Assembly (NCBI RefSeq): GCF_030247185.1
Contig: NC_080572.1
Location: forward strand, 127,846,405-127,910,404
Direction of reading: 5' to 3'
Source of the DNA: Malaya genurostris
Taxonomy: Eukaryota > Arthropoda > Insecta > Diptera > Culicidae
Length of the DNA stretch: 64,000 bases
The notes under the pieces are model-generated. The model was given only the letters and a program-made list of their open reading frames with translations, was not told the DNA's origin and did not search any database. The translations under genes and the position numbers were made by a program. Below are positions 47,449 to 60,743 of the stretch, one piece after another (positions within the stretch are counted from its first letter, which is position 1; every line of letters begins with the position of its first letter).

Positions 47449-48818
47449 CGAACGCACGAAAAGAAATGATCGATTTTCGCATTGCATAAATATCTGTTTA
47501 TTAATCTTATTTTTGTGTATTACATCAACATTTTACAGTACAAGTGTTTTGACCTTTTGGCCTTTCATCTTTGTTGTTCATACGATTCGTTTTTAATATT
47601 AGGTGTTTTAGTTACCCTTGTTTTACATGCTAATGTTTAATCATAATATTTATTTTAATTATTTATAAAATGTCTACCTACTTATAACTATCCTTAACCT
47701 AAAACGTACAAATTTTGAATTATTTGTATTTCAGAGATTGAGCACCTCTCTTCAAATTTCGTGCAGTATTGTTCGAATTTTTGTTCTAGTATATCCAGTG
47801 AGGCCATCTCATGTACTTCACTAGTTCTTGTCCAAGGGGGTAGATTTAGAATCATCTTTAAGATCTTACTTTGAATGCGCTGAAGCCTAAGTTTGTGTGT
47901 TCGTGCACAGCCCCGCCAAACAGGGACTGCGTATTCAATTGCGGGGTAGATGATTTGTTTATAGACAGCCATCTGATTCTTCAGGCATAGTTTAGATGTT
48001 CTACAAATCAGCGGATACAGAGACCTAATGAGTATGCTGCATTTTTGAACGATTTTGTCAACATGTGACCTGAATATCAGATGTCTGTCAAAGGTGAGTC
48101 CTAGATAGATAACTTCATCGGACCATTGAATGACCTCATCACCGAATCGTATTCTGCATTCGTCTGATGGAACAAGTTTTGGAGATCTTGAATGTGGAAA
48201 CAAGATGACCTGAGTTTTTGCTGCATTGATCACAATTTTCCAGCTTGTAAAATATTCCGTTAAAGCGTCCAGACCTGTCTGTAGTTTATTCTTCAGAGCA
48301 TTAATGACACGACCTTTGTAAAGAATGGCAGTCAGGGTTGAGAACGGTACCGGAGAATGACACGAAACAGCAGACAGTCAAACCGCACAAATGGTAGCTG
48401 TCGCCGAATGAACTTTGCCGTGACTGCAGCGGATAAAAATGTCATAGCTCTCATGACATTTTCTCTCGTGGATGTACCCGTATGCTCGCATCGGTAGCAG
48501 TTCTCCTCTCTTCAATCAGAGAATGGCTTACCACAAAGAACAGTTTCTCCTTTCAAATTCTACAGCTTTCGAGAGACATCCACCAACAAGGCTCAACGTT
48601 GAAATTCGTTTTATGCCTGTTCTCACGGGGTGTATGGAGACATACACATGGAAGTTTTGGTCCGCTATGCTGACGGTTTTTCTGCATTCTTTTTTGTTGC
48701 TCCGCACTCTCGTTGGAAGGAAGTGGTTCGGTGAGCAAAGCTGAAAAGCAGTGTTAACTAATGCTTTGATTACCATCCGGGATGGTGGCACGAATTTGTA
48801 GAGGTTTGGTGCATAATG

Positions 48819-49892
<1,074 letters not shown>

Positions 49893-50032
49893 AAGGATTC
49901 TTAGTGTCAGTAGGATCGTAGTACTAGCCATGCAATGATTCTGTACACCAAGAATCAGCTGCGAAGTCTGTTGAAACAGAAAGGAAAAATTCTACAAAAG
50001 GAATGTAATGCCAAGACTTTGCTTTGCCGTAG
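49893..50032 (+). mobile_element. tRNA-derived SINE, copy C, 5'-truncated
   Basis: Begins in the body after the tRNA head (AAGGATTCTTAGTGTCAGTA) and ends with AATGTAATGCCAAGACTTT. Nested in the hAT element. Confidence 0.8.
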
Positions 50033-52613
50033 CAATACATTTCGAATATCATATATGTATGTCGGAATTCATAAGTTAATCAAAATACTGTTTTTATCAA
50101 GCGATTTGCTATTATAAATTACATTAAATAAAAAACATTCATTTTGTACATGATCTTATAATTATTCCAGAATTCCAGGTTGCCCGCTGCGATGTCAAGC
50201 AATATAGACAGCGTCGCTCCCACTCTAATGCAGTTCAGAGCAGTCACAACCGATATGACTGTCCAGTTATAGAAATGTCATGACATTTCGAGCTCGCGAT
50301 ATTTTAAGAAACCTTGAACGAAAATAAATGCAGCAGCTACCTATCCAGAATGTACGTACACTACCGCAGAGCGAACGGTGTGGCTTTGACTGCTGTGAGA
50401 GAGTGCGACAAAATGAACTGTTCTCAATGTTGCTGTCGTGTGTCGTGGCTCTCACGACTGTACCTAGCTATCGTGTCATTGTGTGTTGGCTACTGTTAAA
50501 CGTAGCAGCTGAGCGGATCGTTGGTAGTGGCTGTCTTGTGCTTAGCGACAGTTAAAAAAAAAGTCAAATTTTCGCACCCCTGATGGCAGTATCATCAGCA
50601 AATTGTGACAGAACACCACCACCTGGAAGAGGTGGGATGTCTGATGTGAAAATGTTGTATAGAATGGGACCTAGGATACTTCCCTGGGGTACACCAGCAG
50701 GAATAGTAAATCTTTCTGAAAGTGCATTATTCAGAGAAACCTGGAATGCTCTATCTGCAAGATAATTTTTGATAATTTTAATAAGATACATGGGAAAATT
50801 ATACCGATGCAGTTTGAACACCAGTCCATCGTGCCACACATTATCGAATGCCTTTTCAATATCCAATATTGCCATGGCAGTCGTTTTGGACACTGATTTG
50901 TTTTGCTGGATGACGTTGTTAACCCTTGTGAGTTGGTGGATGGTGGATCTTCCTTTCCGGAACCCAAACTTCCAGAAATATATCCTGTTCATCTGCGAAA
51001 GCAAGAATTCGCCTTTGTATTGACTTTTCAAACAGCTTGGATAGGGCAGAGAGTAAGCTGATGGGCCGATAGCTCTTGGAAAAGGAAGGATCTTTCCCCG
51101 GTTTCAAAACTGGGATAACTTTAGCTAACTTCCACATTAAAGGGAAGTAACCAAGCTCCCAGCACCTGTTAAAAATTTTAGCTAAAAAGACAAATGAACG
51201 AATACTCAAATGTTTCAGCTCAATGTTGAATGTGTTGTCGAAACCGGGGGCCTTCATATTTTTGGAATTTTTCACAAAAGCCATCAGCTCATTCGCAGTG
51301 ACTCTACTTTCCTCAGGAACCAAGCTGTCTGATTGGTCAACCTCAGCTACGCTATCAGCAACGGCTCTTTCATATGGACTAACAATGTTAAGTCCTAAAT
51401 TGTGAGAACACACAAACTGCTGGCCTAGCGCATTTGCCTTCTCTACTGGTGTGATTAAAGGTATTCCTTCAGCTGCGTCCTGGGGTGACATCAGAGGAGG
51501 AATAGGCTTCGGTTTTTTCTTAAGCACCTTCGTTAAGGACCAGAAGGGCTTTGAATGTGGGAGAATTTCTCGAAGCTTTTGCTGGAAGTTCCTGTTGCGA
51601 AGCTCAGATATCCTTTCCTGGATTATCCTAGTTAAGTTGTTATAAGTAGTCTTCCTATCTAGAATGCCAGTTCGTTGATACTGCCTCCGGTAGATATTCC
51701 GAAGTCGGATGAGTTTCTTGGTGACACTGTCGATTTGAAGAGAGGAACTCGGCATATGTTGTACTGGAACCGTCCTATCACGAGCGACTGTGATTGAATG
51801 CTGGAAGGAAGATAGGGCTGCATCGATTTCCATCGGGGAATCAAGTGGCAAATCGATATTAATAAGTTGGTCGGCGAAATGTTGAAATTGGACCCAATCG
51901 GTGCGATAATAGTTCCTCCGAGGTTGAATAGGCACTGTTTCTGGTGAAGATCCCAACGTCAATATTACTGGAAAGTGGTCGGAAGAGAGCTCGTTGAAAA
52001 CAACCGGAGAGCTGTCTATGGCGATGTTGCTGATGAATATATCCAAAATGGAATGAACTCCCGATCTGGAAAGTCGCGTTGGTTGATCCGGAGCGAGGAT
52101 GTTGTATTGTCCAGCTTCGTAATCTTCGGCAAGTACGAATCCGTTTCGATTCTGTCTTCTGTTTCCCCATAGCTCATGCCGTGCGTTCAGGTCCCCAGCA
52201 ATGATGAATTTGTTCTGTCGTCGAGTGAGCATAGCCAGATCTCGCTTCAATGATGCACACGTACCATCTCGAAGATTGGTTTGTTTGGGGCAGTACGCTG
52301 CAATGATGATGATGGGTCCCATCGTCGTTGTAATCTCAATTCCGATGGCTTCTATGAGTTGCAATTTAAAGGCTGACAGAAGCCTGTGCTGAATGGATCG
52401 TTTAACGGCAATGGCAACTCCCCCTCCTCTGGTAGTTGTCCTGTCGAGCCTATGAATCCTGTAATTGGAAATAAAAATAGAAATTTCAGGTTTAAGATGA
52501 GTTTCAGTTAAAATTGCAATATCGGCATTCTTCTCTTGAAGAAAGTCGGACAATTCAGCAGTTTTGCTCCAAGCATGAGCAAGCAAGCATTCCAATTTAC
52601 TATAACCAACTCA

Positions 52614-53771
52614 TTATATTGCATATTCGATGATGAATTTGCCTAAGGCGTTGATTTGATCTAACCGCGTTCTGCAGTTTCGTAGTTTTGTTGTCATTGT
52701 TTCAAAAATGACGATCAGTTGTTCAGCAGAGAATAAATCATAAGAGTCATCCTTTGCTTGTGGTTGATTATTGCCCCATCCAGGAGGGATTCTTGAGGAA
52801 GATTCTTTTTGAGATCCAGCGGCTGAAGTCTTTGGATTGCTGCGAGGAAGTGGCGGCAAATTCGGAATATCCCTCTTCGGTGGGAGCCGTGGGAAATTAA
52901 CTTCATCCTTTTGTGGAACATTCTTGCGCGTTGATTGTTTACGGGACGCCTGTTGTCGAATTTTTGTGAACTCATCACGTTTGGGACACGATTTGCTAGT
53001 AGATGGATGATCGCCATCACAGTTCACACATTTTACAGCGATGTCATCTAGTAGGCAATCGTTGGTATTGTGTGGTTCGGCACATTTCCCGCACCGACTT
53101 TTCATGTGGCAATTCCTCGCTCCATGGTCGTAGTTCAAACAGTTCGTGCACTGTGTGACATCCCGATGTACCGGTTTATACTTTTGCCATTCGATGATTA
53201 TGTGAAATAACGATTTAATCGTTTTCAGTTGACTCATGGTGATGGAGCCCTTCTCCAGATGAATCAGGTACAGTTGATCTCTGAACTTTTTGTCCGTATT
53301 ATGTCGCTTCATTTTAAATATCATCAAAGGCTTTAGTCCAGCCTCCGACAGTGCCTGCTTTAGTTCGGCTTCCATCATGTCGGGTAGTCCTCGAAGTACA
53401 ACCTTCATAGGTTTGTTGGCGGCAATATCGTGTGTGAAGTATTCCGCTTTTGTCTGCTTCAGATAGCATTCCACTCCTTTGTAGTGGTTCAAAGCCGGAA
53501 CAGTTATTTTGTAGCCTTCAGTACATAAACGGATTGTTGCCTGTAGTCCTTTGCTGATCAGTGTGTTGAAATCCGAGCGTAGAGTCGGTGGGAAGCCCTT
53601 CAGGTAGAAAGGCGGCATTTTTTCCTTCTTCTGCAGTTCCTCTTCGACATCTACTGGCAGATCAGCATATTGGTTTTTACTCAGCAAACGGTCGTTTACC
53701 TGTACATCACTTGGCTTCAGACGCTTAGCATCCTTTGGATCCTTCTCGGATCTATGGCGGTTTTTACCCAT
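52614..53771 (-). CDS. Jockey ORF1 (Gag-like zinc-knuckle protein)
   Basis: 385-codon uninterrupted frame, starting MGKNRHRSEKD. The N-terminal half is basic and acidic, with an RRM-like fold suggested by MKVVLRGLPDM and LYLIHLEKGS. It is followed by three CCHC knuckles (CTNCLNYDHGARNC, CGKCAEPHNTNDC, CVNCDGDHPSTSKSC) and a Pro/Ser-rich tail. It is the only intact ORF of this element and lies 18 bases upstream of the ORF2 start. Binds LINE RNA in known Jockey elements. Confidence 0.92.
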   Translation of the reverse strand: MGKNRHRSEKDPKDAKRLKPSDVQVNDRLLSKNQYADLPVDVEEELQKKEKMPPFYLKGFPPTLRSDFNTLISKGLQATIRLCTEGYKITVPALNHYKGVECYLKQTKAEYFTHDIAANKPMKVVLRGLPDMMEAELKQALSEAGLKPLMIFKMKRHNTDKKFRDQLYLIHLEKGSITMSQLKTIKSLFHIIIEWQKYKPVHRDVTQCTNCLNYDHGARNCHMKSRCGKCAEPHNTNDCLLDDIAVKCVNCDGDHPSTSKSCPKRDEFTKIRQQASRKQSTRKNVPQKDEVNFPRLPPKRDIPNLPPLPRSNPKTSAAGSQKESSSRIPPGWGNNQPQAKDDSYDLFSAEQLIVIFETMTTKLRNCRTRLDQINALGKFIIEYAI

Positions 53772-53892
53772 AGCTTGGGTAGGTAGACAACTGCGAATAA
53801 AAAATAAAACAAAATCGAAATTAGTCGTAGTAGGTTATTCGTCTATCAACATCGAGTGTTAGATGACGAATGATCGATTTTCGACCACGGTT

Positions 53893-53903
53893 CCCCTTTT
53901 ATA
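53893..53903 (-). promoter_or_regulatory. TATA box of the 42-residue-repeat locus
   Basis: TATAAAAGGGG on the minus strand, just outside the Jockey target duplication. Before the insertion it lay 51 bp upstream of the ATG at 47448. Confidence 0.5.
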
Positions 53904-54009
53904 CGCATTCAGTTGAAGATATGTGCCTGACTATCTCAAAATCGTCGTCCTTGCGCGAAAAACCCAAGCGAAAGTAAAAAGTTTTCCGCGTTGTTTTCAA
54001 ATTTTAAGA

Positions 54010-54220
54010 AAACTTAATTTTTGAGTTGTTTGTGGTTATCGCACACTGTTCAAAATATTATCCTGAATTCCTGATCATATTTTTGATGAAATGGTGAAAG
54101 AATTATGTTGCTACCATTAATTCAAGTCGAGATATTCGCGATTAAGTTCTGCCCATTCTTCCATATGGCTAATTTTGAAAAGGCGCCTCATAGTAAAGTA
54201 AGTCGTATTCACGACAAAAA
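54010..54220 (+). repeat. dispersed repeat, copy 2
   Basis: Homologous to 46090-46288. The last 45 bp are nearly identical. Confidence 0.7.
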
Positions 54221-54613
54221 TGGGAAGCGCTCATAATTCCGGTTAGCCGGAACATTTGACCGACGACATTTGACCTTTTTTTTTTTTTTCGTGCAATAAA
54301 ACCATAGCCACAACAGGTTGGAATTTTCTGCATTCGTTTTTGTGAATTTGTGTTGTTTTTTAATTTGATTTACAGTTTACGGTGGTTGTTTGACAGTTCA
54401 GCAATTAGGTTTATTTTATTAATGATATTACCTTTACGAATTTCGCATGTGCATGTGGATTACTGAGCAATCAGCAAAATGTCGTGTTGTCTATCTACTT
54501 CGGCATTTGAAAATGTCGAGCTCGAGAATCGGTTTTAATTGTGCATGTCTTCAATGAAATCAAAGTGTGCTGGTTGTAAGTTTAAGTTTTTTTTTCCTCG
54601 GTGTGGTTGTAGC
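54221..54613. other. no gene recognised
   Basis: Intergenic, with a T run near 54275. No ORF or repeat that I can place. Confidence 0.5.
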
Positions 54614-54615
54614 TA

Positions 54616-55583
54616 CACGCTCATTCAATGTTACTCTCAAGTGAGTCATTTGTACTCACTTTTGCTTATTTGGTTCAAATGTCAAAAAGTGAGTAATATT
54701 GATTTATAAGAATGAGTAACTTCGACTCAGTTTCTAAATTGACAACAAGTTTTACTCACAGAGCTTTGAAAACGTTGTGTGAAAATTTACGTGCACTGAA
54801 CTTTTCCCTTTGTCGGAGGCGGAACTTTTCCCTCTGTCGGAGGTGGAACGGAGGAAGGCAGACGGATCCTTTCCAATGAGCGATGAACAGGTAACGGCTT
54901 CCTTCATTCGTTGGAAGTAAGTCAGCAAAGCATTCCTTATTCGAATCCCTTATTCAATTCGCTTGATATTGAGTAATATTTACTCACTCGAGCTAATTTT
55001 ACCATTTGTAGCACTGAGTAAATGTTACTCAGAATTTGACAAATATCATATTTACTCAAAAGTGAGTAGACAAGCTTTGCTCACTATAGTCCAATCCACG
55101 TGCGAATGTGTTGGTGAGGTTATTTTCAGCAGTTGAAAGGTTAATGCTAGTGTGAGTATGTCGATATAACCCAGTGAATTTTGTCGAGCCGCATCGTGCC
55201 AATTATCGAAGACATATATGCAATAAAAAAACACTGCAATGCCAAGAGAACAGTTGAGAAAGACATAAAATCGTTCATGAAACTCTATATCACGCAATGG
55301 GACTGACTTCTGCTTGGTTCATTAGTTCATAGCTTACGAAATTCTATATGCATTTTTCGCAGTGTATGAATATGAGTCAAAAATGTTTTACCTCAGTGTA
55401 AAATTGAACCCACAACAAACTTTGACTTCGGCTCGCACACATTCTAATTTCGTATATGAATAGATCTGCGCACTCTGCATCGGTGTGAGTAACTGAGACG
55501 TCAAATTGCTCAATAGAGTAGTTCCACTTTTAACGAAAGTGAGTGAAATTGTACTCACTTTAGAGTAACATTGAACGAGCGTG
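54616..55583. mobile_element. TA-flanked element with inverted ends, 968 bp
   Basis: Ends CACGCTCATTCAATGTTACT and, inverted, CACGCTCGTTCAATGTTACT, flanked by TA on both sides. Inward from each end are AGTGAGT/ACTCACT motifs in several copies. A local 24-bp duplication (ACTTTTCCCTTTGTCGGAGG) lies near 54805-54850. No transposase. MITE-like, Tc1/mariner-type duplication. Confidence 0.8.
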
Positions 55584-55585
55584 TA

Positions 55586-56072
55586 TGGCATCACTGAAAA
55601 ACGTCAAACGTACTCAGAGATGCCAGGTCTGCAGATTTTTCCGCGAGCTGCAGATTTATTTTGAAGGCCTGCAGACATTTTTTGTTGCAGACTTTAGAAA
55701 ATTGAGTTTTCGCACACTTTTGTCCTACAGCCTGTAATTTTAGGCTTTTAAAATGACCGAGATGATTTTTTGACCGCAAAGTCAGTTATGTGTAACATAT
55801 CTTATAAAGAAATAGAAATCCGCAGACATATATGTATTCGGTTTTACAGACTTATGGAACCTTGTCTGATGATATTTTAAAATTTTATCTGGCATCTCTA
55901 AATATACTGTATTTTTCAATATACAACAGCAAAAATATTCGCTTTCTTTCGGTAGTAGTAGCATACTACGGGAAGACGCGTGTGTTAACTTTTTAAAAAG
56001 AATTTACGTTGCTGGAACTTGTTTTCCTTGTATTGTGCTAATACTGCTAAAGACAAAAATATTTTTGAGCAA
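55586..56072. other. upstream region of DHX15
   Basis: Should contain the DHX15 promoter. No TATA is evident. No coding sequence is recognised. Confidence 0.4.
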
Positions 56073-59000
56073 ATGGCCAAACGACGAATTGAAGTAATGG
56101 ATCCATTCATCAAGAAGCGAAGGTAAGTGATACATTCCGATTATTTTAGTTAACGTAAAAGTCAATATGGCGGCGTTTGTAATTCATTTCAGGGAAGAAA
56201 AAGGAATGTTGGATGAAGGAGCTTCCTCTAGCAAAAGTGCAAATAGTGTCCTTTCAACCGGAACCTCGGCTTCTGGCAGAATAAATCCATTGAATGGTCA
56301 ACCGTTTTCACAAAACTATTTCAATTTGTACAAGAAGCGTATCACTTTGCCGGTTTTCGAATATCGAGCGGATTTTATGCGATTATTGTCGGAAAATCAA
56401 TGCATCGTACTCGTCGGTGAAACCGGTTCTGGTAAAACAACTCAAATTCCTCAGTGGTGTGTGGATTTTGCCAAAGCTAGTAGTAACAAAGGGGTTGCTT
56501 GTACTCAACCTCGTCGTGTTGCCGCTATGTCCGTAGCACAACGAGTTTCTGAAGAAATGGATGTCGTACTGGGATTTGAAGTTGGATATAGTATTCGTTT
56601 CGAGGATTGTTCATCTCAGAAAACAATTCTGAAGTACGTATTGTTTGTTTATATAAGTGCACTTAATCAATTTGTAATTATGATTAGGTATATGACTGAC
56701 GGTATGTTGCTTCGTGAAGGAATGAGTGATCCAATGCTAGAGGCATATCAAGTTATTCTTCTTGACGAAGCTCATGAACGTACATTGGCTACGGATTTAC
56801 TAATGGGTGTTTTGAAGGAAGTAATTCGGCAACGAAAGGATTTGAAGTTGGTTATTATGTCTGCAACTTTGGATGCAGGCAAATTTCAACAATATTTTGA
56901 CAATGCGCCGTTGATGAATGTTCCTGGTCGAACACATCCTGTAGAAATTTTTTACACGCCTGAGCCGGAACGAGATTATCTCGAGGCTGCTATTCGTACT
57001 GTAATACAGATTCATATGTGCGAGGATATTGAAGGAGACATTCTAATGTTTCTCACAGGCCAAGAAGAGATAGAAGAAGCATGTAAACGCGTAAAGCGTG
57101 AGATAGACAATTTGGGTCCAGAGGTGGGCGAATTGAAATGTATTCCTCTCTATTCATCCCTTCCTCCAAATATGCAACAAAAGATTTTTGAACCAGCTCC
57201 CCCAAAGCGATCAAATGGTGCAATTGGACGAAAAGTCGTAATTTCTACAAATATTGCTGAAACATCGTTGACAATCGATGGAGTTGTGTTTGTGATTGAT
57301 CCAGGGTTCTCCAAGCAAAAGGTATACAATCCACGTATCCGAGTGGAAAGCTTGTTAGTATCCCCAATCAGTAAAGCTTCCGCACAGCAACGAGCTGGTC
57401 GTGCAGGTCGTACCAGACCAGGCAAATGTTTCCGTTTGTACACAGAAAAGGCTTACAAAACTGAAATGCAGGAAAACACTTATCCAGAAATTTTAAGATC
57501 TAATTTGGGTAAAGACAATGTTCAAGTTCTTAAAAAATCAACCAAGTTATATGGTTTTTACTTATTTTAGGTACCGTTGTTCTACAGTTGAAAAAGCTAG
57601 GAATCGATGATTTGGTACATTTTGATTTTATGGATCCACCGGCACCAGAAACTCTGATGAGGGCACTCGAACTTCTCAACTATTTAGCAGCATTAGACGA
57701 TGATGGAAATTTAACTGATCTCGGGGCCGTCATGGCGGAGTTCCCATTAGATCCTCAATTGGCAAAGATGTTGATTGCGAGTTGTAATCACAATTGTTCG
57801 AATGAAATACTCTCCATCACTGCAATGTTGTCGGGTGAGATATATATTCCAATAATTTTTAGGAACATTCGTAATTAGATTACCAACTTTTCATCCAAAG
57901 AAAAGTTTGCCGTTGAAGTGATTATTTGGATATGTTTGATAGAATAAGTTGTATGCGACCTGAATCTATTAAAAGGTGCATTCTCATCATACCATTTCAA
58001 CGAGCTCAGTTTAATTTTATCGTTTTTTTTTTTCGAGTATATCAGTTGTAGTGCAATTACACCAATAGTCATTTCATTAGTCAAACTATTACTTTATTTC
58101 ACTGAATATCCGGCCTGCAAACTCTGGCTTGTGGTGTAATCGCAAGTATAATTTCTACGGCCCTAACAAGTGATATAGTAACATTGGTAACATGCTTCTG
58201 TTATAACGACGCGAAAATTCGAAGCGAATGTGCCAATTTTCATCTCATCCTTTCCGCGACTGCATAGCAGGGTTTGGAATATGCATTCACCGGTAAATTA
58301 AAATATAGTTTCCATTGCATTGTAACCAAACAATTTAACCGCGCACAAAGAGGAAGCCTTGCCAGCCAAAAAGAACCACTCAAACAAAACGCTGATGACT
58401 GGCTCTTAAGGTTCTACTTACAGTCTTAGGAAAACAGCCATTGTTGAAAAACGCAAAAGCAGTTTACTTCGCGATTGTTAGATGAACTCTCAAGAAAAAC
58501 ATCATATTAAGAAAAATGGACTTCTCTTTCGAATTTATGCTTAACGACAGCGAAGAAAACTGATGCGTTTTGCAACAATGGCTGTGTGGAGGGTTCTTGT
58601 TCGTTCTTTTAGTTCTACGTATTTTAAACGCAATGTTGTAAGAGTGACTACATTGAAATGACTACGAATTTCTAATATCATAATACTTAAATACTAAAAT
58701 TAATAACAGACTTACACGTTTATTTCACTCAAACGCTCAGCTTGTAGACGTACCTTCCCTCCTTCAGTCATGCAAAGCAAAACAAAGCTTTGGTATTACA
58801 TTCCTGTAGTGGAATTTGACCTTCTGTTTCAACAGACTTCGCAGACGATTCATTGTGTACAGAACCATTGCATGGCTGGTGCTACTATTCTACTGACACT
58901 ACGAATCCTTCCAGGTCGGGGCTCGAACATACGACAACTGGTTTATAAGACCAGTGCCCTATGCATTGAACCGTCAACCCGGGATAGTCACACACTGAAC

Positions 59001-60743
59001 CTATTGCTCAATAATGAAAAGTCTTTTTCTTTTTCATTCCAATCTCAATTCTGGAAACTTCCCTTCTCGAACGCGATGATGCCGTCACATGTTCGAGGAG
59101 GTCAATAGCCTGCCCAAACATATGTATTTGTATTATTTCACCTCGTCCCTTTAAACCCGGCTGACATTTAATTTCTCTGTCGTGGGAGGTTTAACTTAGC
59201 TAGTTGAAATTTTGATTCAAATCCCAGTAGGAGACTTAAGATCTAACAATACTGGCTTGGCCACAGGTTTTTTCCCAACATTGTAAATTGCCCTTTAAAT
59301 TTCGAATTTTTGTGTGGGCTCTGAACGCGAACTGCTGTTAATGATTACTTTATACAACGAAAACTGTTGCATATCACTTATTTAATTCGTGTCAAGTTAC
59401 AAGAAGTTATACTTGAACATTATAAGCAGTAGTAGCAGTAGGGCAGGATTAGCGACGGCGATCTCAGCAAATACTGCGAACAAACAAGCGCTTCGATTGT
59501 TTGCTGCTCGAGAGAAACTAACTTCTGCACTTTTGTTACTTCTGTTAATCAAATTTCAGCTAAATAGCGTTTGATTGGGTTTAATCGAAATTGTGAGAGT
59601 GAATCAAACAGCTGGATAAAAAATTATGTCTTGTAATCAATATCCAGCATGGAATATTTTTTCATTGAATTTTCATTGCGTATTACTATGGCTTGTTGAG
59701 AGCTGTAAAAACCCTTGTCCTCATTACAGCAAAAACTTTATTCAAATGAACGCGCTAGCGGTGATAGTTGACACAAAATGAATTCTGTATAAATGAATGT
59801 AAAGCGCGTTCGGACCTCAGAGAAACATTCCACAATAAGAGTCAGTCATCAGTCTGTTGAGTATAAAATCTTCAGCACTATCCAGTCTAGTGAAGATAGT
59901 TGCTTGTTATGAATTGTGGGGTTAGACATTCTCTGTTACTGAGAGAAGGAGAAACAGTAGTATAAGTGAACATCTTTCGCTCTTCCATTGTCGCGCATGG
60001 ACAGCCATTCCAATAAAACAACAAGGCTCACGCTTCCTTAAAAGCGACATATTGAATATCACACACCGTGAAGCATGTATACTCATCTTCACTGCTTCCT
60101 TCATCCAAACCCTGTTGTATAGAGATAGCAGATTTCACTTATTAATAGTTTTATATGACATGATTGGTGGAGCTGAGATGACTAAGGGTTCCATTATCCT
60201 AGTTAACATTTATAGCTTGATATTGATTCAGGTCGTATACGAAACAAACTAAATAATTAAAGTCTTAGGTTAAACCATTGAAACTGTTTGCCCAATGCAA
60301 CTATATATGATGGGACGCGCGCGGTATTTCTTGCGGTGTGCCTCCCAAACCCTACTTGTGTTTAGTCCCGCAGTGTTTCGTACGTCCGAATGAGATGAAA
60401 AAGGCAGCCGATGATGCCAAGAAGCGTTTCGCCCACCTTGATGGCGACCATTTGACGCTTTTGAACGTCTATCACGCCTTCAAGCAGAGTAAGTGAAATG
60501 GAAGACCATTATTTCATAACTCAGCAAAATAATGTATGTTGTCTTTCTGCAGATAATGAAGATCCCAGTTGGTGCTACGATAACTTCATCAACTTTCGAT
60601 CGCTGAAATCTGCTGACAACGTACGTCAACAACTAGCCAGGATAATGGATCGGTTTAACTTGAAACGTACAAGTACGGACTTTAACACGACTAATTATTA
60701 TTTCAATATTCGGAAAGCTTTGGTGCAGGGATTTTTTATGCAG
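56073..60743 (+). CDS. Dhx15: DEAH-box RNA helicase DHX15 (Prp43), 5' part; 3' exons beyond window
   Basis: ATP-dependent RNA helicase that releases spliced introns from the spliceosome and acts in ribosome assembly. Exons: 56073-56122, 56193-56633, 56688-57508, 57571-57834, 60366-60488 and 60553-60743; phases agree and give 630 codons. Motifs: Walker A GETGSGKTTQ, TQPRRVAAMSVAQRV, DEAH, SAT, FLTGQEEIEEA, NIAETSLTIDG and QRAGRAGRTRPG, then the winged-helix and ratchet regions (MDPPAPETLMRALELL). The start MAKRRIEVMDPFIKKRR resembles insect homologues. The last conserved part (after GFFMQ) was not found before 64000. Intron 2 is 54 nt and in frame. Intron 4 (2.5 kb) holds a SINE. Confidence 0.95.
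58434..58585. repeat. imperfect inverted repeat in DHX15 intron 4
   Basis: ACAGCCATTGTTGAAAAACG (58434 on) is inverted at 58557-58585 with a few mismatches, forming about 30-bp arms around 90 bp. Probably a MITE or hairpin relic. Confidence 0.6.
58784..58985 (-). mobile_element. tRNA-derived SINE, copy D
   Basis: Full-length on the minus strand, with box B TGTTCGAGCCCCGAC and 3' end AATACCAAAGCTTT. In DHX15 intron 4. Confidence 0.82.
58990..60365. other. DHX15 intron 4, no further feature
   Basis: No extra exon or element identified. Confidence 0.4.
60366..60743 (+). CDS. Dhx15: DHX15 exons 5-6
   Basis: Exon 5 (60366-60488) encodes VPQCFVRPNEMKKAADDAKK and HLDGDHLTLLNVYHAFKQ. Exon 6 (60553-60743) encodes DPSWCYDNFINFRSLKSADN to ALVQGFFMQ. 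It ends at GTGAGT with phase 0. Confidence 0.95.

Noticed and set aside
46612..47487. Histone gene
   Set aside because: Considered because of the TATA box and short leader, but no reading frame matches H1, H2A, H2B, H3 or H4.
50314..50555. Short ORFs at the right end of the hAT
   Set aside because: No similarity to hAT transposase or its BED/dimerisation domains.
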